A stretch of 64,000 bases of DNA from Rosistilla carotiformis. GTDB lineage: Bacteria; Planctomycetota; Planctomycetia; Pirellulales; Pirellulaceae. Position 1 is the first letter of the stretch. Every line of letters begins with the position of its first letter. This document shows positions 46,178 through 55,576 of this stretch, piece by piece. The DNA lies in NCBI RefSeq assembly GCF_007753095.1, contig NZ_CP036348.1, positions 3,844,001 to 3,908,000 of the forward strand, given 5' to 3'. Under the pieces are notes generated by a model, which ran no database searches, was not told the origin of the DNA, and was given only the letters and a program-made list of their open reading frames with translations. A program made the position numbers and the translations under genes.

Positions 46178-46567
46178 TTCCGTCACACCTCCAGAACGGT
46201 TGAGTCAAATTTCATTATCAGTCAATGGTTCGGGCTACTCCCCACCGTAAACGTCGGGTTCGGGATAGACCGGTACCAGTTGGCACTCGAAATGCGTTTG
46301 CTGCCACCATAAGCAATCGCTGTGCCAAACGCATCTCGATGCGATTGGAAACACAACGACACTGGAAATCGTTGACTTTTTCACCCTCCGCCGCCGACGG
46401 AAAGATTTTTACCTGCCAGCCGAACTCGGCCGCACGGCGACTGCTGTCATCTTGGCAGCGTACTCGGCCGCGACATCGACGGCCTCGGGAGGCGTCCGCT
46501 GCCAGACGCCCGCAACGGCGGAGACGCCGGTGTTGCGGTTCCGCCGACGCCTTCCTAGGCTGAATGG
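46178..46567. other. Intergenic region between divergent groES and alpha/beta hydrolase genes
   Basis: 390 bp with no plausible gene. It should hold the groES promoter and that of the hydrolase. A half-site resembling CIRCE (ttggcactc, 46280-46288) lacks its mirror half. A segment near 46226-46285 resembles part of 5S rRNA on the minus strand, but without the rest of the molecule. Confidence 0.5.
46188..46192 (-). promoter_or_regulatory. Ribosome-binding site of groES
   Basis: GGAGG on the minus strand, 10 nt before ATG 46177 and one base from the alternative GTG at 46186. The distance decides for the ATG. Confidence 0.85.
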
Positions 46568-47476
46568 ATGAACCGATTCCCAAATACCTTGCGGCTTGTC
46601 CTCTCACTTTCCCTTTGGACGCAGGTTGCAGCGGCGGAGGAGCCAACCCTTCCCACGCTGTCTCGCTATTCCGTTCGCTTCGATCAACCCTATCACGTCA
46701 CCGGGGAAACCACCCTGTTGGCCGACGTTTACCAGCCCGCCGAGCTTACCGACCGCTGCCCCATCGTCCTGGTGATTCATGGGGGTGCGTGGATGAGTGG
46801 CGACAAGGCGCTGCCGGGGACCTATGCACGGATGTTCGCAGAAAACGGAATCGCTGCGGTTTCGATCAATTACCGATTGGCTCCCACCGACAAGTTTCCC
46901 GCACAATTGGACGACGTGCGGAAGGCGTTAGCGTGGATACACGACCAGGCGGCGGCAAATCGCTGGGATTTGCAGCGGTTGGGAATGTTCGGCTACAGCG
47001 CCGGAGCCCATCTGAGCTGCATGATCGCGATGCTTGCTGATGAATCCGCCGAAACCGTTGCAAAGACGACGCAATTGTCCGCCGACGATCCGCTGTGGCG
47101 CAAGCAACCGAGGCCGATCGCGGTCGCCGCGGGGGGAACCCCCACCGATTTCCGCGATCTCCCCCCTGACAATACAATGCTCGCCTATTTCTTCGGTGGC
47201 ACGCGGCGGCAACGTCCCGATGCGTATGAATTCGGATCCCCCGCGGTCCTTGCCAGTGCTGGCGATCCACCGACCCTCTTTTACCATGGCACCCGCGATC
47301 TGTTGGTCCCGATTGCTGGGGCCGAAGCGCTTTTCCAACGCCAACGCGAACTAAAGATTGACAGCGAGTTTGTCCGCGTCGAGGGGCTGGGGCATCTGCT
47401 GTCGTTCATGGACGCCGGGGCCCGGGCGAATGTGCTGAGGTTTATGAAATCCCACCTGTCGCCCGCGGCCGATTGA
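46568..47476 (+). CDS. Exported alpha/beta hydrolase (BD-FAE/carboxylesterase type)
   Basis: Product of 302 residues with a signal peptide (LRLVLSLSLWTQVAAA). The oxyanion motif HGGAW is at residues 71-75, the nucleophile elbow GYSAGAH has Ser144, and 'HGTRDLLVPI' plus 'EGLGHLLSFMD' supply the Asp and His. This order fits the hormone-sensitive-lipase-like/BD-FAE esterase group, which removes acetyl or feruloyl groups from polysaccharides or hydrolyses small esters. Export and company of sulfatases elsewhere in the window fit a polysaccharide deacylase. It lies convergent to the DUF1559 gene, 32 bp away. Confidence 0.92.
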   Translation: MNRFPNTLRLVLSLSLWTQVAAAEEPTLPTLSRYSVRFDQPYHVTGETTLLADVYQPAELTDRCPIVLVIHGGAWMSGDKALPGTYARMFAENGIAAVSINYRLAPTDKFPAQLDDVRKALAWIHDQAAANRWDLQRLGMFGYSAGAHLSCMIAMLADESAETVAKTTQLSADDPLWRKQPRPIAVAAGGTPTDFRDLPPDNTMLAYFFGGTRRQRPDAYEFGSPAVLASAGDPPTLFYHGTRDLLVPIAGAEALFQRQRELKIDSEFVRVEGLGHLLSFMDAGARANVLRFMKSHLSPAAD

Positions 47477-47508
47477 CGCCGTCATTGCCCGCGGTTGGGC
47501 CAGGTCGC

Positions 47509-48591
47509 CTATTGGCTGGAGACCGTTTGGACCTCGCCACCGCCGCGAGTCCAGCTGGCGTGCCATGCATTGAGATCGATTGTGTCGCTGACGTTGCGGA
47601 CGCTTCCGTCGACCAGGCAAACGACGGCGACCCCAGGGTGGTAGCTGCGAGCCGCTGTCATCTTCGACGAACCGACCACCATGTCGGGGACCTCGCTGTT
47701 GGGCGTCAGGCTGCCGTTCATGACGGGGCCGCTGGGAACACTGCCCCGCAGCCAGTAGTGGTTTCGATCTCCACGCCACGACGTGATGCTCCCTTGCACT
47801 CCGCTGAGTCCGCTCGAATTGGCGAGATTCACGGTCGCGACGTCGACTGTCGACGTGTTGGCGCGGTATTGGCGGACGTCTTGGATCGGCGTTGGCGAAG
47901 CGATGTCGGTCCCGACTCCGATCGTCGTCTCGGCAAACGCGATCGTGTTGCTGGTCCCATCGATTACGTCGCGGAATTTGATCTTCGATCCGATCCAGCA
48001 CAATCCGTTCGATGGCGTCCCGTTGCCCGGATGGAACGCGCCGTCCATCCCGCTTCCTTGGTTCATCGCATAACTGGTTCCCGCGACGTCGATCACCGTC
48101 CCGGAGGGGAGAGTCATCGAGTGCAGGTCGGCTCCGACATCGCTGGGGCATTCAAACGTGGGGACGCGCGTCGCCGCTGCGGCTCGCAATTCCAGGGGGA
48201 GATCTGCGGTCGCCGGATGGCCCATGTAGATGTCGAAATCGATCAGGTTCTGCAGGTTCTCTTGTTCCACGTAAGCCAGCAGCTTGGCAAACGGAGAGAA
48301 GTCAGCCGGATAGCCGCCGGTATACGACCAGCCGTTGTTCGGGAAGGCTTCGTTATAGGTCGACGCGTAGTTGTGCAACGCCAAGCCGAGCTGCTTCATA
48401 TTGTTGCCGCACTGCATCCGCCGAGCGGCTTCGCGGGCCGCTTGCACGGCTGGCAGCAACAAGCCGACCAGGATGCCGATGATCGCGATCACGACCAGCA
48501 GTTCGACCAAGGTAAAGCCAGCGGTTTTCCGCTGCTTGGCGGTGGAGAGTGTTTTGAAACGATCGTTAAAGAGGAAGCTAGTCGCCATCAC
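47509..48591 (-). CDS. DUF1559 protein with prepilin-type N-terminus
   Basis: Product of 360 residues. The N-terminus 'AGFTLVELLVVIAIIGILVGLLLPAVQAAREAARRMQC' is a type IV prepilin/pseudopilin signal with the cleavage Gly-Phe. The DUF1559 body follows ('NNMKQLGLALHNYASTYNEAFP'), and the C-terminus has the H-x9-DG motif (HPGVAVVCLVDG). Family members are very abundant in planctomycetes and may form surface fibres or pili-like assemblies; their role is unknown. Start could be either of two adjacent ATGs at 48591 or 48588. No prepilin peptidase gene is visible nearby. Confidence 0.95.
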   Translation of the reverse strand: MMATSFLFNDRFKTLSTAKQRKTAGFTLVELLVVIAIIGILVGLLLPAVQAAREAARRMQCGNNMKQLGLALHNYASTYNEAFPNNGWSYTGGYPADFSPFAKLLAYVEQENLQNLIDFDIYMGHPATADLPLELRAAAATRVPTFECPSDVGADLHSMTLPSGTVIDVAGTSYAMNQGSGMDGAFHPGNGTPSNGLCWIGSKIKFRDVIDGTSNTIAFAETTIGVGTDIASPTPIQDVRQYRANTSTVDVATVNLANSSGLSGVQGSITSWRGDRNHYWLRGSVPSGPVMNGSLTPNSEVPDMVVGSSKMTAARSYHPGVAVVCLVDGSVRNVSDTIDLNAWHASWTRGGGEVQTVSSQ

Positions 48592-49385
48592 AGAGGATCC
48601 TTGCAGGGATTGCTAAACGGGGTAGATCGCCACCGGTTGTGAATCAACCGTGGCGAAAGAATCCGAGCGTGGCTGGCTGAGGACCGTCGTTTCCTTGGCT
48701 TGCTGCGTCGTCGCTATTCACACTGATATTACGAATCAGTCTCAATTAGAATATTCGGTGCTGCCCAAAATGCACAAGAGGTCAACGCTGCTGCGCCGCC
48801 AGATTTATGGTGCGGCTGGGGCGACTGGCGGCTGAATGCTGGCGGTGCCGCGACACTTTGACCCCGGTGCGGCGGCGGCGTTTACCCTTACCAATCTAGC
48901 GGAGCTCTGATAGATTGCGGTATCAACCTGGGCGACGCTTCTGGAATCAGGTCGCCGAGTCCCGATTTGACAGCTATACTTCAATTTGACGCACATATGG
49001 CAATTTCGAGTCCTTAACGGATCGACTGCTGCCGTTGAAGTGCCCCTATGGTTATGATCGTGTTTAGTTGAAGATGCACGGAAGCAATCGCCCCACCCGC
49101 CAATCCAAGGCTTGCCGCAGACGGATCTCGCATCCTCCGGGCAGCCTGCCGACAGGATGTCGCCGATTGCGAGCCACCCTCCCCACCTCCGGTTGCACCG
49201 AACCTTCCAATCCAAATTCGCGAGACGTTGCAATCTCCCGCGATGCATACTTTGGTACTCCCTTGATCCCAAAACTGAAACTCCCAAAGCGTTCTTCCGA
49301 TCGGACCGCCGTCTGGCGATCCCCTTCATGCAAGGCATCGATCCGAGCTTCGATCGCGGATCGTCTTGGAAGCACATCCATTGGA
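48592..49385. other. Intergenic region between divergent DUF1559 and lipoprotein genes
   Basis: 794 bp with no acceptable gene. The plus-strand frame of the lipoprotein gene is open back to 49068, but that extension is Arg/Ser-rich and unlike a signal peptide. TTGACA at 48966 (tttgacagctatactt) is a possible -35 box without a convincing -10 partner. A minus-strand frame at 48805-49377 has random-looking composition. Confidence 0.5.
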
Positions 49386-50426
49386 ATGGTCATCTTGTCG
49401 ATCGTGCTTGCCGGGTGCGGCCGCAGCGACCAGATCACCAGCTATACGATTCCGACGACCGTCCCTGAGGCGTTGGTCCAGCAGGACCGCATGTTGGGCG
49501 GAATCGTTCCGGCAACCGAAAAGGTCTGGTTCTACAAGTTGGTCGCCGATGTCGACTCGGTCGCAGCGATCGAAGACGGTTTTAAAAAGTGGATCCAGCA
49601 GCTGAAGTACGAAAACGGTGCGCCTCAATTGGATGTGCCCGACGACTGGAAACGGATTGCACCGGGCATGATGCAGCATGCCAAATTCCAGATTCCCGCG
49701 GGTGAACGGATGATCGAAATGAGTGTGGCCGAACTGGGGAACAGCGGTGACTGGGACGAACAAGTCGTCGCCAATGTGAACCGCTGGCGTGGTCAGATGG
49801 CGTTGCCTCCCGATACGGACAAATATGCCGGTGGCGAAGCATTGCAAGTCGAGAACCCTCCGTCCGACGCGCAACCCATTTGGGTCAGCTTGGATGGCGT
49901 CTTCAAGTCGGGACCATCGATGGGAGGCCGTCCGCCGATGGCGGGTGCCGCGAGCATGCCGTCACCGGCGACACCGCCAGCCGCTGCGGCGAAAGCCCCC
50001 GAACCGAAATACGCATTTGAACTTCCCGAAGGCTGGACCGAAGGACGCGCTGGCGGGATGCGTTTGGCAGCCTTTGACGTTGCGACCGAGGAGGGATCGG
50101 CGGAGGTGACGTTGATCGAGGCGGGGGGAGACACCCAAGCGAACATCGGAATGTGGGTCAGCCAGGTGAACCCTAAGAGCAAGCCGGACGATGCGGCCGC
50201 GGTTCTTGAGGCGGGCGAAGAGATCACGGTGATGGGAATCACCGGCACCCGCTTCCGTTTGTACGGAGAAGAGGGTGGCGAGAAAGCAATCGATGTGACC
50301 ATGGTTCCGCTGCAGGGCGGATCCAGCTTGTTTATCAAGATGACCGGTGCCCCGGCGGCGGTGAAAGCGGCGGATCCGTCGCTGACGGAGTTCCTCGGTA
50401 CAATAAAAACAGCGGCCAACGGCTGA
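49386..50426 (+). CDS. Lipoprotein of unknown function
   Basis: With the start at 49386 the product has 346 residues and begins 'MVILSIVLAGCGRSD', a very short lipobox signal (VLAGC), which lacks the usual basic n-region. The body includes 'TEKVWFYKLVADVDSVAAIEDGFKKWIQQLKYENGAPQLDVPDDW', an Ala/Pro-rich linker at about residues 180-205, and a second domain of similar size ('YAFELPEGWTEGRAGGMRLAAF ... GITGTRFRLYGEEGGEKAIDVTMVPL'). The two halves may be related. No enzyme motif is seen. The stop lies 46 bp before the cytochrome biogenesis gene, so it may be a partner of it. The start is not certain. Confidence 0.75.
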   Translation: MVILSIVLAGCGRSDQITSYTIPTTVPEALVQQDRMLGGIVPATEKVWFYKLVADVDSVAAIEDGFKKWIQQLKYENGAPQLDVPDDWKRIAPGMMQHAKFQIPAGERMIEMSVAELGNSGDWDEQVVANVNRWRGQMALPPDTDKYAGGEALQVENPPSDAQPIWVSLDGVFKSGPSMGGRPPMAGAASMPSPATPPAAAAKAPEPKYAFELPEGWTEGRAGGMRLAAFDVATEEGSAEVTLIEAGGDTQANIGMWVSQVNPKSKPDDAAAVLEAGEEITVMGITGTRFRLYGEEGGEKAIDVTMVPLQGGSSLFIKMTGAPAAVKAADPSLTEFLGTIKTAANG

Positions 50427-50472
50427 TTCAGCCTACGTTCCGCCGACAGCAATTCAACAGAAGGGTCCTCCC

Positions 50473-53400
50473 ATGGCAACGGTGACTGCAGATCGCAATC
50501 GCGATTCCGAGATCGGAATCAATGCACTGACGATGTCGGCACTTTCGTTCTTAGGTTCGTTGAAATGGACCGTCGCGCTCTTTGCGCTCTCGATTGTCAT
50601 CATCTTGGCCGGCACGTTGGCGCAAGATGAAATGAACATGCAGCAAGTCAAAGACGCCTACTTCACCAGCTGGGTGAGCCGAGTTTACATCGACGATTTT
50701 GTCCCCCAGCCGTTTTACTTTCACGAACATCGCATCGGGGCCAATTCGTTGATGCCCGACGGTGCCTGGTTCCCCTTCCCCGGCGGCAAACTTATCGGGT
50801 TTGCACTGCTGATCAACTTAATCGCTGCCAAGATCACGCGGTTCCATATCCGTGCAACCGGCACCCGTTTGATCGCGGGAATCGCTGTCTGTGCCGTCGG
50901 CCTGGGCGTCCTGTTAGCGATCGTGTTTGGTGCTTCTAACGCCGAGGGATTGCAGGGGCAACCGCCGTCGTACCCGATGGTTTGGTATGGGCTCTGCGCG
51001 ATGGTCTTCCTGGCTTTGGCGGGATCGATCGCCGGGATCGTTTCGGCGCCGCGTCGCGGTTGGAAGTATGCATTCGGAACGTTGGCGATCCTCTTTGGCG
51101 CTGGTGCGATTGCGATCCTGATGGGATTCACGATCGGCGAGCCTGGACTGCGGATCGTATGGCAGATGGCCAAGGGACTGGGCGTCGCCAGTATCTTGTT
51201 GGTGGGATGCCTATTGCTCTTTGGCCAGCAAGGCGGCAACTTGCTGCTCCATTTCGGCGTGGCCCTGTTGATGATCGGCCAATTTGCTTTTGGCGACCGA
51301 CAACTCGAACAACGACTGATTCTGTCGCAACGCGAATCCTCTAACACCTTAATCAACATGGACCAAGTGGAGCTTGCGTTCATGGATAAATCGAAAGAGG
51401 GGGAGACGCAGGTGATCGCGATCCCCGATTCGATGCTTTCGTCATACGAAGGAAGTGATTCACGGATCAGCGACCCGCGGCTGCCGTTTGAGATCGAAGT
51501 CGTCGACTACATGCCCAACTCGCAAGTCGCCGATGAGGGAGAGAATCCCGCCGACACTGGGCTCGGCCAACGGTTGGCTGTCAAAGAGGCAGCCCCGGTG
51601 GGAGGTGCCAGCGAAGGGACCAACATCGTCTCGGCGTACGTCCGCTTCTACGCCAAAGGCAACACCGAGCCCTTGGGAACGTTTCTCGTTTCGCAGTACC
51701 TGAATGACGCCGAAAAGCTATTCAGTGGCGGTTCGTTTAAGGACAGCTTCGACATCCTCGAAGCGCACGACAAGGAATATGCCGTTGGCTTGCGTTACGC
51801 ACGCGTTCCCAAACCGTACTGGATTCAATTGTCCGAAGTCCGCCGCGTCAATTACAGCGGCACTGAGACACCTCGCGACTACAGTTCGTTCATCCGCATC
51901 GTCGACACCGAAACGGGGGAAGATCGGCAGGAGCGGATCTGGATGAACAATCCCCTGCGTTATCGCGGCGAGACGTTTTATCAATCGCAATATTTGGAAT
52001 CCCCCGGCGGATCGAAAGCCACCGTCCTGCAAGTCGTTCGAAATGAGGGCTGGTTGATCCCTTATGTCGCCTGTGGCATCGTCGGTCTCGGCATGATGGT
52101 CCACTTCATCGGCACCCTGGACCGCTTTGTCGGCCGCCGTGAACGCGAAGAGAAGAAAAAGCCGGCCCCTGAAAAGACTGGCAGCCAATGGCCGATTGTC
52201 GCCACCGTCGCGGTCGTCGCGTTCTATCAAATCAGCATGTTGGTCCCACCGACCGTTTGGCAAGGCATGTCCAGTCGCGATCCCCAGGCGCGTGCGATGG
52301 ACATGTATCAAGCCGGCGCGATCCCGATCATGTCGGGCGGTCGCGTTTTGCCGTTGGATCAATTTGCCCGCGACGCGATGAAGCTGGTCAGCAACAAAGA
52401 CTCGCTGCCCACCGCAAAGGCTCCCAAGGCGCTGGTCGATCGCGTGGGCAAAAAGCTCTCGGCAATGGAATGGTTCTTCGAATCGATTGGAGACCGTGAA
52501 GAGATCCTCGACTTCCCAATGATCCGGATCGATGCGACGGAAGTGCTTAGCGAAGTCGGTTTGTCGGAACGAACCGAGAAACGATACAGCTTCCGCGAAC
52601 TGCAACCTTCGTTTGCTAAGATTGAAACGATCGCCAAGGCGACCCGCGATAAAGAGCCTCAATCGCTCAGCTTCAAAGAAAACGCGATCATGCAACTGTA
52701 TCGCAGGTTGAACCACTTCCTGATGGTCAAACAAGTCTTCCGCGAACCGTTGCGCGTCGAAGACCTCAGCGAGAAAGAAATCCCCGAGGGAATGTCGCTG
52801 CGGGATCTTCGCGAGGCGGTGTTGCGTGTCAACACGATGCAGGTTCGGGAGGTGATGCAAGTGGGCGGACCGGCGATCTTCCCACCGCAAGAAAATGCGG
52901 ACAGCGAAATCGAAGGGACACAGCCCGAGTGGAAGATGTACGCACCGGCCGCGTTGGAAGCTTATGCGGCACAATTGGATGATGCGGATGCAAACATCCC
53001 GGGGCTCGCAGGTTTCGATGCCATGCGGAACGCGTACGAGCAAGACGACGCCCCCGCATTCAACGAGGGGCTCGATGTGATGTTGGCTTCGGTCGACGCT
53101 GCCAATCCCAGCAACATGCAACCTTGGCGGGTGCGGTTGGAACGTTGGCTGGTCGGAACGCATTCCAGCGTGGCCGCATTCACGGTCTACGTGCTGGCAT
53201 TGCTGATTGCCTTGTATTGCCTGATGATCAAATCACCCCGAGCGCAAAAGACGGCCTTCTATTTGATCGGTTGTTCGCTGGCACTCCATACGATGATCCT
53301 CGTCGTTCGGATGATGATTACCGGCCGCGCTCCGGTGATCAATCTCTATTCGTCGGCGGTCTTCATCTCCTGGGCGGGCGTGCTGTTTGGCTTGGGCTTG

Positions 53401-54069
53401 GAACGCATCTACCGCCATGGGATCGGCAACGTGGTCGCCGCGATGTGTGGTGTGTTCGGATTGCTGGTCGCCTACAGCTTGAATTCCGGTGATACGATGC
53501 CGGTGTTGCAAGCGGTGTTGGACACCCAGTTCTGGTTGTCGACGCATGTGGTCACGATCACCTTGGGGTATACCGCGACATTCCTGGCGGGCATCCTGGG
53601 AATCCTGTACCTGTTTTTCTCGAGTCGCATCAGTCCCAAACTCTTCGCGTACCGCCGCGACATCTTCCGGATGATCTACGGCGTCTGCTGCTTTGGAATC
53701 TTGTTCAGCTTCATCGGCACCGTGTTGGGCGGATTGTGGGCCGATGACAGCTGGGGCCGCTTCTGGGGTTGGGATCCGAAAGAGAACGGTGCGTTGTTGA
53801 TCGTGATCTGGAACGCTTTGATGTTGCACGCACGTTGGGACGGAATGGTCGGGGAACGTGGTTTCGCAACCTTGGCCGTCGGGGGGAACATCATCACGGC
53901 GTGGAGTTGGTTCGGAACGAATCAACTTGGATTTGGCCTGCACTCCTACGGTGGCCAAGACAGCGTGAAATTGATGCTACTGGCCTTTGTCGCCAGCCAA
54001 TTGGTGATCATTGGCATCGGCGTTACCGGTTCGCTGTTGAAACCAACCAAACCGAGCGGCAACGCATAG
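50473..54069 (+). CDS. ccsBA: Fused cytochrome c biogenesis protein (ResB-CcsA type)
   Basis: Product of 1,198 residues, inner membrane. System II cytochrome c maturation: carries haem across the membrane and joins it to apocytochromes. The first part is ResB-like, with an N-terminal helix 'LGSLKWTVALFALSIVIILAGTLAQDE', several helices, then a large outside domain ('GTFLVSQYLNDAEKLF ... MNNPLRYRGETFYQSQYL'). The last 300 residues are CcsA-like with the WWD motif 'WGRFWGWDPKEN' near residues 1095-1105 and 'STHVVTITLGYTA', 'GLHSYGG' His blocks. Between them about 350 hydrophilic residues follow a 'GGRVLPLDQFARDAMKL' segment. Fits the PSD1 cytochromes in the same genome. Confidence 0.93.
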   Translation: MATVTADRNRDSEIGINALTMSALSFLGSLKWTVALFALSIVIILAGTLAQDEMNMQQVKDAYFTSWVSRVYIDDFVPQPFYFHEHRIGANSLMPDGAWFPFPGGKLIGFALLINLIAAKITRFHIRATGTRLIAGIAVCAVGLGVLLAIVFGASNAEGLQGQPPSYPMVWYGLCAMVFLALAGSIAGIVSAPRRGWKYAFGTLAILFGAGAIAILMGFTIGEPGLRIVWQMAKGLGVASILLVGCLLLFGQQGGNLLLHFGVALLMIGQFAFGDRQLEQRLILSQRESSNTLINMDQVELAFMDKSKEGETQVIAIPDSMLSSYEGSDSRISDPRLPFEIEVVDYMPNSQVADEGENPADTGLGQRLAVKEAAPVGGASEGTNIVSAYVRFYAKGNTEPLGTFLVSQYLNDAEKLFSGGSFKDSFDILEAHDKEYAVGLRYARVPKPYWIQLSEVRRVNYSGTETPRDYSSFIRIVDTETGEDRQERIWMNNPLRYRGETFYQSQYLESPGGSKATVLQVVRNEGWLIPYVACGIVGLGMMVHFIGTLDRFVGRREREEKKKPAPEKTGSQWPIVATVAVVAFYQISMLVPPTVWQGMSSRDPQARAMDMYQAGAIPIMSGGRVLPLDQFARDAMKLVSNKDSLPTAKAPKALVDRVGKKLSAMEWFFESIGDREEILDFPMIRIDATEVLSEVGLSERTEKRYSFRELQPSFAKIETIAKATRDKEPQSLSFKENAIMQLYRRLNHFLMVKQVFREPLRVEDLSEKEIPEGMSLRDLREAVLRVNTMQVREVMQVGGPAIFPPQENADSEIEGTQPEWKMYAPAALEAYAAQLDDADANIPGLAGFDAMRNAYEQDDAPAFNEGLDVMLASVDAANPSNMQPWRVRLERWLVGTHSSVAAFTVYVLALLIALYCLMIKSPRAQKTAFYLIGCSLALHTMILVVRMMITGRAPVINLYSSAVFISWAGVLFGLGLERIYRHGIGNVVAAMCGVFGLLVAYSLNSGDTMPVLQAVLDTQFWLSTHVVTITLGYTATFLAGILGILYLFFSSRISPKLFAYRRDIFRMIYGVCCFGILFSFIGTVLGGLWADDSWGRFWGWDPKENGALLIVIWNALMLHARWDGMVGERGFATLAVGGNIITAWSWFGTNQLGFGLHSYGGQDSVKLMLLAFVASQLVIIGIGVTGSLLKPTKPSGNA

Positions 54070-54091
54070 CCGGTTGCACAGCGGACCGTTA

Positions 54092-55576
54092 CTACAGTCG
54101 ATCGGGATTGACGGGGACGGTCGGCGTTTTGCCCGACGCTTTGGATCGCAGCAGTGGCCGCAGTCGATCGATCACGGCCCTTGCGGCCGCGTCGGGTTGG
54201 ACCGCAAGATTGTGGAACTCGTTCGGATCGGATTGGTGATCGTACAGTTCCACCCCATGCTTTCCTTCGCCCCATTCGGTGAAGCGGTATCGGGCGGTGC
54301 GAAGGCTGCAGCCCATCACCGGTTCGGACAATCGAGCGTCTGCTGGGCGGAGCACTTGCGTGACGGCGTATCCATCCCAGTCGGCCCGTCGGTTTTCAAT
54401 CAACGGAAGCAGACTGCGTCCCGCCAAACCGGACGGTGATGGAATCTGTGCGAGATCGGTCAGCGTCGGGTAGATGTCGACAAACTCGACGATCCGCCGG
54501 CACTCTCCTTGCGACTTCTGCCCCGGGACGCGGACGATCAACGGTGCGCGAGCCCCTTGTTCGAACAGCGTTCGCTTTTGCCAAACACCATCGTGTTCGC
54601 CCAGGTGATAACCGTGATCGCTCCAGAAGACGACGATCGTCTCTTCGGCCAAACCGAGTTCTTCCACAGCATCCAACAACCGGCCGACTTGGGCATCGAC
54701 AAAGGAGACGCATGCGTAATAGGCCTGCGTCGCTTGCAGTAGCGTTTGGTGATCGAGCCCGTAATTGGGAACCGGACAATTGTGAGCGAATGCGGCGGTG
54801 GGGATGTCGTCGCGATCGCCAGGAGGTGCGTAGGGAAGTCGCAGCGATTCGAGGGGATACATTTCAAAATACTTCTTCGGCGCGACGTACGGCGTGTGCG
54901 GACGGAAGAATCCGACGCCCAGGAAGAACGGCAGGTCCCTCTTCTCCCGCATGATCTCGATCGCTTCGCTGGCGATTATCCCATCGGTCTGCTCCTCGTC
55001 CTCTCCATCCGCGGCCAGCCAGCTGAGCGCCCCACTGATCTTCCGATGCGGTTCGGCATTAAAGACCAACGCCTCGTCGATCTTGTCCCGCCCCTTGGGA
55101 TTGACCGTACGATTCCAAGAGGGCGGATCGTCGAAGCCATCGGTCCCGATCGACGCGGGGACGTTGTAGTGATAGATCTTACCGACGCGCGCGGCAAAGT
55201 AGCCGGCCGCTTGGAACGCCTGAGGCAACGTGACGACGTCGGGCAGTTCATCGCGAAAATGGCGATCGAGATCGTAGACTTTGATCTCATCGGGGCGCCG
55301 TCCGGTCATCACCGAAGCACGCGTCGGATTGCACAGCGGCAACTGATTATAAGCTCGCTGAAAGCAGGTCCCTTCCGCTGCCAACCGATCGATGTTGGGC
55401 GTTTTGGCGACCAGATCGCCATAACAACCCAAGGTACAAGCCAAATCATCGACGGCGATGAACAAGACGTTCGGCCGATCGCGAAGTCCCGTTTCCGTCG
55501 CGGGAACAAGCGACGCGCACGTTGCGACCAACAGCCCCGCGAGGAACATGCGTCTCGATTTCGATGGGTTCACCAT
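54092..55576 (-). CDS. Sulfatase, exported (iduronate-2-sulfatase-like)
   Basis: Product of 494 residues. N-terminal '[22 protein letters not shown]' is a signal, possibly twin-arginine-like. '[64 protein letters not shown]' is the type I sulfatase start with C82-N-P-T-R as formylglycine motif. Further blocks: '[25 protein letters not shown]', '[22 protein letters not shown]', which look like the iduronate sulfatase group. Acts on sulfated polysaccharides outside the cytoplasm. It is convergent with the ccsBA gene, 22 bp apart. Confidence 0.94.
   Translation of the reverse strand: MVNPSKSRRMFLAGLLVATCASLVPATETGLRDRPNVLFIAVDDLACTLGCYGDLVAKTPNIDRLAAEGTCFQRAYNQLPLCNPTRASVMTGRRPDEIKVYDLDRHFRDELPDVVTLPQAFQAAGYFAARVGKIYHYNVPASIGTDGFDDPPSWNRTVNPKGRDKIDEALVFNAEPHRKISGALSWLAADGEDEEQTDGIIASEAIEIMREKRDLPFFLGVGFFRPHTPYVAPKKYFEMYPLESLRLPYAPPGDRDDIPTAAFAHNCPVPNYGLDHQTLLQATQAYYACVSFVDAQVGRLLDAVEELGLAEETIVVFWSDHGYHLGEHDGVWQKRTLFEQGARAPLIVRVPGQKSQGECRRIVEFVDIYPTLTDLAQIPSPSGLAGRSLLPLIENRRADWDGYAVTQVLRPADARLSEPVMGCSLRTARYRFTEWGEGKHGVELYDHQSDPNEFHNLAVQPDAAARAVIDRLRPLLRSKASGKTPTVPVNPDRL

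Noticed and set aside
46281-46295. Sigma-54 promoter-like TGGCAC-N5-ATGC on the plus strand
   Set aside because: The -12 box has a mismatch (ATGC for TTGC), and the start of the hydrolase gene is more than 270 bp away. Chance cannot be excluded.
46280-46306. Possible CIRCE operator (ttggcactc)
   Set aside because: The right half does not complement the left half, and no second copy is found. A heat-shock operator is not supported.
46226-46310. Minus-strand stretch upstream of groES resembling 5S rRNA (CCCGAACCCGACG, GGTGGGGAGTAG)
   Set aside because: Only the loop-C-like part matches. Helices IV and V and the usual length are missing, and the segment sits in the groES leader. No rRNA call is supported.
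48805-49377. 190-codon minus-strand frame in the DUF1559-lipoprotein gap
   Set aside because: Low-quality composition, no ribosome site, and overlaps the leader of the lipoprotein gene.
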